Of a stretch of 64,000 nt of DNA, positions 31,285 through 40,929 are shown one piece after another. Origin of the DNA: Coprinellus micaceus (Eukaryota > Basidiomycota > Agaricomycetes > Agaricales > Psathyrellaceae); NCBI GenBank assembly GCA_951394405.1, contig OX596345.1:62001-126000 (forward strand), read 5' to 3'. Numbering within the stretch: the stretch's first letter is position 1; every line of letters starts with the position of its first letter. The notes under the pieces were generated by a model. That model had not been told where the DNA came from and searched no databases. It saw nothing but the letters and a program-made list of their open reading frames with translations. The position numbers and the translations under genes are program-made.

Positions 31285-32746
31285 CTCTCGCACTGGCGTT
31301 CTTGATTCGCGATAACCTTTCTCCGGGGGATCGACAGGGAGAGCTACTCACCCATTCCAGTCTCAGCCTACTAGTATCAAGTCCACCCATGAGTTTGTTC
31401 GCGCCTTCAATGCACTTTGGGTGGGGGCGCGGGCGAGGATACTCCATACCTGGTCGACAAGTGTATTTCACCGTGTACCGTGCGGCGTGCACGAAGTAAT
31501 TAGTTCGAACATCACGTCCTACTGCATCCCGCACCGCAACGCTCACGAGCAGGTAAAGCCTCGCTCGTCGACTTTGATCTACTCGTCCGCTTGATTCACC
31601 CGAGTCGCGAAACAATACCGGGGTTAATTCCTGGTCCACCTAGGCTATCCAGTGTTGTGCAGGTCTTCGACTAGTCGTCGACTTCACCGACCGTCGCCGA
31701 CCCTGGTCAGTGGCCAGTCATCGACCAGTCACCCAGCCCCACATCAGTGATGCTTTCCCAGTGCGCAAGACGATAAAATCCCCGGTTCGAATGATCCAGG
31801 TCACCGTCTCCTCCAGCATCATAGTCCCACGGCTGGCAGACCATCGACTGGCCTCCTGGTCGGCCAGGGAGATGCTCCTCGTACCTTAGCTTCGGGGATG
31901 GCTCAGGCATGTAGGAGACACGGTATTTCGACATTTCTCACTGGGATTTCCGAAGCATTTCTGCGAAGACGACCTCCCCACCTTGGGTTGCCAAATGGGG
32001 CCAGTCATCGACCAGTCACTGACCGTCGATGATGGGTCTTCGACATCCGCCATCCGGCTGGTCACCCAGTCGGGCTATCCCTAGACTCTGAGGATTGCGG
32101 CTATTTCGGTCTTTACATGGTTGACGCGGTGGTGGGCTTGACGGCGAAGGGGCTCGGAATCAGAAACGAGTGCTCAGCCAGCAAGAAGGTTCTGGAAGGT
32201 AGGCCCGTCACCGTATCCAAGCTATAGACATTTTGGCCCATATACCAAAAGAACTGTCGAAAACAAGATGTAGGCCTGTGCTCCATAGGGCTCGGAGAGT
32301 AAATCTCCGGTGCGCAAGCATCAACCAAATGCCGAGTCGACCGGAACCCCTGACAGTCGGTACGGCGCACTGCACGGTTCGATGTCGCAATCACGAAATA
32401 GAAACGGCTGAAACAAACGACAGAGCTATGGCCCCAGTCCCACCCAACGCAGCCGAACGGCCAACCGCCCACACAGCCGATACCTGATAATCAACCTAGC
32501 ACTAACGACGGGGTACTCTTTGCTTCGGGATCGCGTCTCCCCTATGTGCTTGGTCGCAACTAGGCGGACACCAAACAAGAGCGGGAGGTTATCAATCGAA
32601 CAAGCGAACGAAGCCATATTCGCGGGGGCGTACTCGATGGTTAAGCGCCCACAGGCCTTGAGCCTGAAAATATCGAATGCGGAAGTGAAAGTACGTCAAG
32701 ATAGTGATACAGTTGGCTTAGGGACATAATAATGATACTCCGTTAT
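31285..32746. other. Spacer with short dispersed repeats; no supportable gene
   Basis: Between about 31660 and 32070 the word CAGTCATCGACCAGTCAC occurs twice (near 31714 and 31993), among many GTCGAC/CGACCAGT variants. No coding signal found. Confidence 0.5.
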
Positions 32747-33503
32747 CTATCCCAGGAGACCCCAGATATCCTTCGACTCCCAAGCATCTTTGAACCCGTT
32801 CTGCGCCAGCGCAGTTGCGGCCTAAACAACGGTGTTCATCCCGTCGGTCAGACGATCCGTGCTGGCCATGAAGAATGATACGTACCTCGAGGACCTTTTT
32901 GCCTGCAGCAGTGGTTATCACACTCCCAATCTTCTCGACGCCTTCCTTCAAGTCACTCTCGAGCAACCACTCAATCTCCAAAATCCTCTTGGCAGCAGAC
33001 AAGACCTGGATTAACGCTCCAACGGCCTTGACCTCGTACTCGGCAGGTTTGAGATATGAGGTGTGGTCCGAATCCTTGAAGTGAAGGCCCACAGTAATCG
33101 CGCCAACTTGGTCGGACGAAAAGCACGCCTTAGTCTTGATGGCGCTCCCCGAGATGAGCGAGGCAATGAGATACTGGTTGGCCGGGGTAACCTCGCTGCT
33201 CCCCTCCTCGTTCAGAAGACCCCCAATGGTATTGAATAGCGAACGGTTGAAGACGCGGTCGAAAGACTCCCGGATTTCTGACCCATCATCCGCCTTGTCG
33301 ACCACTTCGGGAACATTAGGGGAGTTCTGGAGGGCGGCGAGGGTCGTGTGGTAGGCATCGGCGTTCGCGGGATCGCTCGTAGCGATTGTTTCATAGCCCT
33401 CCAGGATATCGCCGATCGTGCTGCGAGTTGGGTTCGCCTTGAAGAGCTCGATGAGGCTCTCCAGGTTGTTGGATTGTACAGCAGATGCGAAGGGGGAAGT
33501 CAT
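32747..33503 (-). CDS. Family B alpha-helical protein, member B3 (two exons)
   Basis: complement(join(32747..32821, 32886..33503)), 230 aa. The intron GTACGT...GTTTAG (64 nt) is at the family position, and exon 2 encodes A-A-T-A-L-A-Q-N-G-F-K-D-A-W. The conserved core is complete: S-G-S-A-I-K-T-K-A-C-F-S-S-D-Q, G-L-H-F-K-D-S-D, Y-E-V-K-A-V-G-A-L-I-Q-V-L-S-A-A-K-R-I-L-E. Reading through the intron keeps the frame open for about 55 more codons of unrelated sequence, so splicing to the conserved tail is preferred. An AT-rich TATA-like element lies about 45 bp upstream. The only B member on the minus strand. Function unknown. Confidence 0.8.
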
Positions 33504-34149
33504 GATGACGGTTGTATTGCATCCACTTCGAGGCTTCGACCTAATATAAGTAGTTCAAAGTGTTGTCTCTTCGTCAGATCGTAGTGGCCATCTCTGGATC
33601 TCTGATACTGATAAGATGCAATTGCACCGCCTCGATCGCCGACGATCATTACGCAAGGCGCCCATCTCAGCGCTCATATTGTGATGTCCACACCGATTCG
33701 GTGCTGATTTGGGGTCAGATGCTCCGGTCGTTCGCAGCCGAACGGTCGCCGTGGCGTTCGGTGCAGAAGTTTCCCGTGGTTCTCCCCGAATCACGCTCTT
33801 ATCGCGCAGCGCAAAGTGCAACCATGCACCGGTATTGCCCCAACGCATGATGCGGAGGTTCTGGGCCCGGGTTTCAAGGGGTTCCCTTGTCAAAATGCTG
33901 TGACCAGCGCGATTTACACCCTATTCTGGATGACATAGATCTGATTCGAAGCTGATGCCTTGCGATTAGCGCGTTCGTGTCCAGGCCATGGAATGTAAAC
34001 ATGGTCGGTTACGTTCCACGGGACGACTTTCCCGGGACCTCTGGAGGGGTATTTAATCCCTCTGCACCCCACTATGAATCCTCAAGCCGGTCTTCACCCC
34101 ATCCTCCACTCGAGTAGAACCTAAGCAGGCCTTAGTCCCTTACTCAAAG
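33504..34149. other. Divergent intergenic region B3/R2
   Basis: Holds the upstream regions of B3 (minus) and R2 (plus). GTATTTAATC near 34050 is a possible TATA-like element for R2. Confidence 0.45.
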
Positions 34150-34213
34150 GTCAGTTCTCGATGTTTCCCGGTCGTGTCGGGCAACCACTGATGGTAGATC
34201 GATTTGATTTCAG
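34150..34213 (+). other. Probable 5' UTR intron of R2
   Basis: GTCAGT...TTTCAG, 64 nt, ending immediately before the ATG, as in R1. Confidence 0.55.
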
Positions 34214-35379
34214 ATGCGATTCTCATTTGCTCTCGCCGCTGCTCTCCCTCTCCTCGCTCGGTTCACCAGCACGTTCGCTGCCCCTGTCTCCCTCGACTCC
34301 GATGAGCTCTCTTACCGCTCCGTCGACGACCTCGAGGTTCGCGAGTCCATGGCCGATCTCGCCGCCGACTTCAGCCTCCGCGATGTGAGCGACTTCCTCG
34401 ACGCCGTCCTCGAGGCTCGTGCGAAGGGTGCCCCATACAAGGCAAAGGAGAAGAAGAAGGTCACCGCCGCCGACCAGAAGGCCCGCAAGGCCGCCGTGAG
34501 GACCAAGCAATCGACGAGTCATGCCAACAACGCCGCGAAGAAGAAGGCTATTCAAGCTAAGCAAGCGACCGAGCCTCGGTACGGAAAGCCTCGCTCCGCT
34601 GGCAAGCAGAAGCCCAACGTTCCTGGCTATCGCGCGAAGGGACGTGCCGAGGGTAAGCGTCTCCCCAAGCAGCCGAAGACCCCCAAGCCCCAGGCCAAGA
34701 AGGGCGATCGTCCCAACGCCAAGGCTCAGGCTAAGCAAGCAGCCGCCAACGCGCGCCGCAAGGGCAGGGCCACTGCCAACGGTGCACAGTTCGCCGACGC
34801 CAAGGCCCAGATGTCCAGGACTACCAACCTTCCCGGACGCAAGGAGAAGTTCACTGCCAACGGTCGTCAGTGTGACCTTTCCCTCCTCATGTCGACTCGT
34901 TCTCACAGTCTTCCTAGACACCGTTACTGGAAAGGACGTTCGTACCGCTGTCTTCAACTCGCACCACTTCAACGGCAACAAGGGCAGGGATAAGGTACGC
35001 GCGTCCAACCGCCTGTCTTCCTCCCTTAATTTGACACTTCTCCCTTCTTCCAGGCCTCTCCCAAGCCGTTTGGAAACCGTGAGCAGGGACCCGCCGGCTC
35101 CAAGTCGAAGCCCCTTCCCCATATGACCGGGTCTGGCAATGAGTTCCCCGTCGTCAAGAAGGCCGGCGGCTACCAGGGTGGAGGTGACGTCGGAACCATG
35201 CGTGCCATCACCCAGTCCAACGGCAGTGGTGAGTAGTATCGATTTCGATCTTGAGAGTCCGCAACTGATGTTCGGGAATAGGTGGCCACTCCTTCCAGGG
35301 TGTCGTCGCTCACGATTCGTCACGCCCTGCGTCCCACCCTGGCTACAACGACCATCTCCAGGTCCACCCCCACGCGTAA
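34214..35379 (+). CDS. R2: secreted Lys-rich protein with RNase N1/T1-like C-terminal domain
   Basis: join(34214..34865, 34918..34994, 35054..35228, 35282..35379), 333 aa. Same four-exon structure and intron phases as R1; exon 3 is 175 nt in both. Signal peptide about 1-22, then D-S-D-E-L and an acidic helix, then L-E-A-R-A-K-G-A-P-Y into the Lys/Ala-rich region (about 78-215). C-terminal residues corresponding to R1: H233-H234, G-N-R-E-Q-G (250-255), E273, Y283-Q-G-G-G-D, R293, H312. The RNase-like block is more conserved between paralogues than the basic region. The role could be nucleic-acid binding or cleavage outside the cell, or an effector or defence role in a competitor or host; none is shown. 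A 430-aa antisense frame is only a codon-bias shadow. Confidence 0.75.
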
Positions 35380-35485
35380 GCTTGTGTACCTTGTAGATCG
35401 TCGCTTCGCAAAATAGATTCGTTTTTATCTTGGAACCACTTGCATCTCTGTCGAGTCGGCGTTTCAACCCCTCGAGAATCATCGC

Positions 35486-35515
35486 GTGTACGCTGTGACG
35501 CGTCACAGCGTACAC
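35486..35515. repeat. 30-bp perfect palindrome
   Basis: GTGTACGCTGTGACG followed directly by its reverse complement, with no spacer, 107 bp after the R2 stop codon. Confidence 0.95.
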
Positions 35516-38500
35516 TGACGCACGCCCCCAAGTTCAAATGTTCGATTCCCCACTTCTGATTCTCCAGATCGCGCTTCTGCTCGCGGCTCCTCTCCACTCC
35601 AGCCTTCAGGTCTGCGACTTTCAGTGCGCCCGGCTCTCGCCTTGATGCTTCTGTCCACTGAACATATCGAAGAACTCGGTCTTGCTGCTACTCGTCGCAG
35701 AGGGGAGAGAACGGTGTGGTGCTCGGTCCACATCCACGACCAGCTTGGACTAACAGGTACAAACACGGTCAAAGGGAGCGATGTCCATACCATTGCACGC
35801 CCATGCTGCAACGCCTGTCCCTGAGCACCAACGTACGAGATGCTGACATCAACCGGACGAGATCCCACTAGACCTGTGGGACGGAGAGAGACTCGATGGA
35901 TGATGGAATAGAAGTGCTGAGGTTGAGCCAGGTGCGTAACCATCGTCCACATACCATATCCATAACGTGCCCACTGACTGAATACTGGTTGTAGGTATCT
36001 CACTTTCTGCATGAGGCGCTCTCGGTGCGATCCGCCTGGATCCAAGTGTTGCGGTTGACATGCAAGAAGTACCAACTATTTGAACCGTCCTACCCAGTAA
36101 TCTCCGTCATATCCAACGAGTTTGCCTAGGGCCGTTCCTTTGGGCGTCTTTGGTGGAGAAGCACGCAGTACCTACAGAAGCTATCACCCCCGCTTGCGGT
36201 GATAGGTGATAGGTGATATTACCCGGGCAAGGTCCAGTTTCTGAAACGCCGGGGGTCTGCGGGATGATCAAACCGACGTCAACAGTCTCGACGAAACACA
36301 AAGCTCAGGCCCGCGAGCCACTATTCCTTGTCCCAGGGGGCAGATTCCTACTCATTTTGGGCTCGCTCCCGCCTGTACATCGTGACCAAGTGACTCAAAT
36401 TATCTTGCAAATTTGGGATTTTTGCTGTTTCAGGAGCTTCAGTCGTTTCGGAGCCGGCGCTCATCGGGAAGATTGACCGCGGTCTTCTAAGGTCGTTCAG
36501 ACGTGGAATGAAAGTCGATGTAGGGGCTACCTCCACCACAGCTCTGACAGTTGTGGTCTGGTCTCATCCCTCCAGTCCAAGCCACGAGTGCAGGCGGGTG
36601 GCCTGCGATAATCACTTTCCCCACCGTCAACTGAATTTGCCTCCTAGACCTGTTGTCGTCGAATGCTCAGCCTCTCGAGCACAACGGTTACATTGCGCCA
36701 TATCGCTGAGCTAACTCCTCCTGCGAGTCGTAGTCCTGAGGGGTGGCCGATTAGCGCCCTCCATGGAAACCGTCGTCCCCTTCGTTGTGAAGACTGGACG
36801 TTCGTCCGGGACCTCTTTGGAAACGCCTGGACTTGTTCGCGTCTCGCTGGCGGCTTAAAGGTCTGCAATACCACTGTTCGTTGGTTCAAGTGACTAATTT
36901 AACTCAGGGCGAATATATGATGCCAATCCTCTTCGATGGAAACCGTTATATCCTGGTCGGCAAGGACCTCGTCGGCGGGGACGATGAACTTGCCAGAGAA
37001 GATCCAACCCTTCGGAAAGGTGAAAGTGGTGGTGGGGAGCCTGGCCCACCCTCTCCAGCAACCCTCATGCTTACCCCTCTCCCTTACGACGGGTTTTGGA
37101 ATTCTCGTATCTCCTCACGTCGCCTCCTGCAACTAGACCGTCGAGGAGAATATGTTCTGGCGGACTATCTATGGTAAACTTACTACAGTGGCTTTGTGGA
37201 CGTACCCATAGGCAGATGTACCCCCTGCCTCTGGAACTTTCCAGGAAGTGCAGACATTCGATATATCGACGAGTGGTCGTAGCAGCGATCGATGGTCGAG
37301 ACTGCCGAGCTGCGACATCTTCGACCACCGGTCCGTCGGAGGAGTACAAATTTGGTGTCATCGGCGCAGCTGCTCGCTCGACCTTACCTGGCATTACCCA
37401 AGGATTCCCCGTCGGACGACTCACTTCCTTTCCTCGCCGCCCACCGGGTGCCCACAACGGAATACCAACTATCACGTAGTGGTTTTAATGCCTCTGACTA
37501 GCGCCTAGTTCCCTATTACCTTCAACACCGTCCCCTACCAAGATTACAGAGACTCGACTGGCAAGGCAACCTTCTGGAAAAGCAAGTACATAACGCTGAG
37601 ACATACTGAAGACGAGGGCTGACCAGAGCTTTGCTTACTCGATAGTCCGAGAAGCCTGACGCAAGAGGCGGTGAAGCCAATGGTGTGCCCAGCAGCAAAC
37701 TCGACGGGCCCGGGAGCGATCATGGGAAGCAGTGCACGGACGTGCGGTGTGCGGGCGATATCTGACGTGGGAAGTGAGGGTATCCTCAATCCACATGTGT
37801 GGCTCGCCTGCCCAGCTAGTCTCGTGCGTAGCGTATCCAGGATTAGGTGCCTAATGACGGGTCATGTAATGTCGTTCTTGCTGACAATTGACGATGTAGA
37901 ACGTGCTTCTTGAACGTAATTTTTAAATAAATAAATATGTCAATGCAGGCGCCGACCCCACGTTTCGTCTCTTCTCAAGAGTAGGTCGAAAGGAAATATC
38001 TGATATTCTGCCGTTGTACTGCGGAGCTTGGGCGCTAAACTCGGCCCTGCATTGCAAACTGACCATGCCATTTATTTAACGGGTAGTCAGTGCCTTTTCT
38101 GCATATTCAATAGCGCGGGTGTGTACCAACGAGTACCACCCTTGACAACTCCTCTTCGACTTCGTGTGTTTCGAATATTTTCAGAATTAGGCGCCCATGC
38201 GCCAACTTGACACACTCTCCGTCCGTCACGGTTGTGCGCGCATCAGTCATTCATGTGGATTGGGGAGAAGCCTCGAACGTTTACCCGTGGCCCTTCGAGC
38301 TACACTAACATAAATACAACCCATTTGACTAAGGGAGGCTGGAAACCTCAAGAGGGGGTACTTCAGCGCTCTGGTTCCGTATAGAGGGCACCTCGGTGAT
38401 CCGGATGGGGTTTGAGGCTGAATCCAATGACCCACGCGCCCAGTACACCGGGATCACCTGAGTGACGGAAGAAGCGACTTGAGCACTGAAAACAGATAAC

Positions 38501-39130
38501 TGCACATGGCAGAGCCTAACAATAGCGTGCGCCCAGCCTTAGCGCAACTGCTAATCTCCTCTATCTCCGAGTCCCTTTGTACGGTGTTTTTTGAGATCGC
38601 CCAGCTTGTATGAACGCCGGGCGATATTAAAATTGAACAAAGAAAGGGGGAAACATAGGCGAGGGCGTGACTAATTATGGCGAGATTGGGGTGAGCCTGC
38701 TCAGAGGACACTCGCAATTGTGAGGCTCTCAGTGGTTGAAAGGAAAGAGAATAACTCGGACCATCGGCTAATCGAACGTTCGACATACCTTCAGACCTCC
38801 ATTCTCCGAGTGCGATGGAACAGTGAAGGCGAGGGCATGTTTCTGCCGCCCGGGTACTATCTTCGTACTCGGACACCTGCAAGGCTGAAATAGAATGCCA
38901 TAATTGAATGCCGACCAGTGGTAGCTTGACGGTCACTGCTCGGCAAGGACCTCACCTCAACGTACTCTTGCTTTCAAATCCATGCAGACGAGCAGTCCAA
39001 GCTCCATGGAGAGAGGAGGGCGGTCTCTCGTGACCGTCCCGACCACTATTTAAGCAAGGGAAACTTTCTGCAATTCTCATCGCAAAGCACCAGAGCAGCC
39101 TCTCAGCCAACGCACCAATCTTCTTGCACA
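35516..39130. other. 3.6-kb stretch without a supportable gene
   Basis: Short frames on both strands with no motif and no splice-consistent join. A GGTGATA triple repeat with an adjacent small hairpin lies at about 36183-36219. TATTTAAG near 39045 is a probable TATA box for the next gene. Confidence 0.55.
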
Positions 39131-39655
39131 ATGCACTTCACCAAGCTCGTCTCTGCCCTCACCCTCACTCTCGTCGCCGTCACCAGCGAGAGTGTCGCTC
39201 AGACCGTCACCTACCGCGGTTACTCCAGCACCGTCCAGTGCTCTGGCGCCAACTTCTTCTGCAGCGACGGTGGCGCTGTCTGCTGTGGCCCCATGCCCGC
39301 CGGGTTCGGATTCTCCGCTCAATTCGAGAACCTCCCCAATGGGTCCCAAGGCCAAGGATACACCAACGCCTGCACGAACTTCCTGTTCGCCGTCTTTGGC
39401 TCGGGCACCAAGTGCTGGAACGGAGGAGGAGCGCGTGCTAACTTCCTCAACTGGTTCCACAGTGCGGGCAGGAGGGCGGTTAGCGATGGCACTGGAGCTG
39501 ACTGCGCTACCCCGAGCGGATTCAGTTACCATGATGGAGCTGGCGTCGCTCGCTCCATCAAGGTCCCCGCCGGTGAAGCGAACGCGACTGAAGTTATTGC
39601 TGAGCACTTCAAGAACCAGAACTGGAAGGCTCTCGCTGCTTACGAGTCCGCCTGA
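39131..39655 (+). CDS. Small secreted cysteine-containing protein
   Basis: 174 aa, intronless, ATG 39131, with a TATA-like element about 85 bp upstream. Clear signal peptide (about residues 1-24, hydrophobic core L-T-L-T-L-V-A-V, cleavage near A-Q-T). The mature protein has seven Cys: Q-C-S-G, F-F-C-S-D, V-C-C-G-P, N-A-C-T-N, K-C-W-N-G and D-C-A-T. The odd number means one is free or pairs between chains. The middle is Gly/Asn/Phe-rich. No catalytic motif recognised. Size, secretion and Cys spacing fit the loose class of fungal small secreted proteins; whether it is an effector, a wall protein or an enzyme inhibitor is unknown. Confidence 0.78.
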   Translation: MHFTKLVSALTLTLVAVTSESVAQTVTYRGYSSTVQCSGANFFCSDGGAVCCGPMPAGFGFSAQFENLPNGSQGQGYTNACTNFLFAVFGSGTKCWNGGGARANFLNWFHSAGRRAVSDGTGADCATPSGFSYHDGAGVARSIKVPAGEANATEVIAEHFKNQNWKALAAYESA

Positions 39656-39800
39656 GGATGAAGTGAGCATATTTTTTATGTGTCAATTCGAAGAGACACT
39701 GACAACTTCGCTATAGGACCTCGCCCTGGTGCTTCTCCCTTAAAAATTTGGAGATCATACTCTGGCCGCATCTACGACAATTTCACCTCCCGTGTATTCC

Positions 39801-39873
39801 AGCGACTGGTCGCCCGTACGATCTCGCTCCACTTCATCAGCCTCTAGCGACTGGTCGCCTGTACGATCTCGCT
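39801..39873. repeat. Tandem repeat, 45-bp period, two copies of a 28-bp core
   Basis: AGCGACTGGTCGCC(C/T)GTACG plus eight more bases at 39801-39828 and 39846-39873, one difference. Each copy contains the short inverted element GCGACTGGTCGC. Confidence 0.9.
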
Positions 39874-40365
39874 TCAGTTTTCTCCCGTAGCCAAAATTTC
39901 GAGACAAATATTTGGACTGTGTTATATCTTTGTTGCTGTACCCCTATTCCTCTCGACGGAACAGTTTGTCCGTAGTTCCTGTACGAGGGATCGAATAAAG
40001 TTCCGTCGCGCGAGGACTCATTGACATTTAATGGCCGAATTCGAAGATAGGCTTAAGGTATCCCACTAATCCGAAACTTACCAGCACTCTTGGTTTGTCC
40101 AGCGGTACTACACCGCAATCTTCATCCTTGTGCTGGGCACGCCGCCAATACCGAGCTTGATCCACATATCAGCCCATATGAGAGGCTGGTAACGAGAGTG
40201 ACTGGCGCCCCCGAGACTCGGAGATCCCATAGTTGAGAGTCGTCAGAGGTCGCCTCTGGTCACGCATGGTTCTGAGTACGCGGGAGTTTTGATGGGGTGA
40301 CTCCATCCCAAACGCTACTTGGGGGTTGGTGGCCGGTTGTGGCCTTGTACCAACCTTAGAAGAAT

Positions 40366-40381
40366 ACACACACACACACAC
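40366..40381. repeat. (AC)n microsatellite
   Basis: Eight AC units, followed within about 35 bp by a GAAGAAGCA-type trinucleotide-rich run (about 40408-40428). Confidence 0.9.
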
Positions 40382-40929
40382 TGTAGATGCCAGCACCCGG
40401 AAGCTCAGAAGAAGCAGAAGAAGCAGAAATCGTCCTCCAGCTGCAACAGGGCAAAGCATAGCATGAGAGTTGGCCGACAAGAGGGAGCATACTAGGAAAC
40501 CTAGTCGGGTGTGACGGTTCGAAGATTTGGCACTCCTCCTAGAAGGATCAAACCCAGGTAGGTCGCATTGAGAGTGCCTCATAAGTAGCCAAAGCGGCAA
40601 AACCACAGCAAGTACTCGGCCAGTCGGAGTTCTGTGCGGTGACACATGAAGGTCCAAGGACATTGGGTGCCCAGGAATAGGGGTACGAGCATGCGCCGGT
40701 ACGAGTATGGCGGTCGTAATCAAAAGAGATCATTTAGCGCGCAGCTCCTCTGCCCGTGTTTGCGGATGTTAGCTCCATGGTTCCCTGCGAGCGCAATTTA
40801 CTGAGGGTGAAATTATGCGGGCTAATAAGTAACAATACATTAAGCTAGAGTATAGGGCAATTGAATCTTGAGCTTGAACCGTGTCGAACCAAATATGGGG
40901 GAACCCAGCATCCTGCAAAACTAGGAGAA

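Noticed and set aside
31770..31810. tRNA-like GGTTCGAAT B-box word
   Set aside because: The flanking arms do not pair and no A box or acceptor stem is found. No tRNA or rRNA was recognised in the window.
34223..35515. 430-aa antisense open frame over R2
   Set aside because: It mirrors the codon bias of the sense gene, crosses all its introns, and has no motif.
36833..37475. Overlapping frames of about 110-130 aa on both strands
   Set aside because: No motifs, no convincing start, and frames on both strands are equally open; treated as chance.
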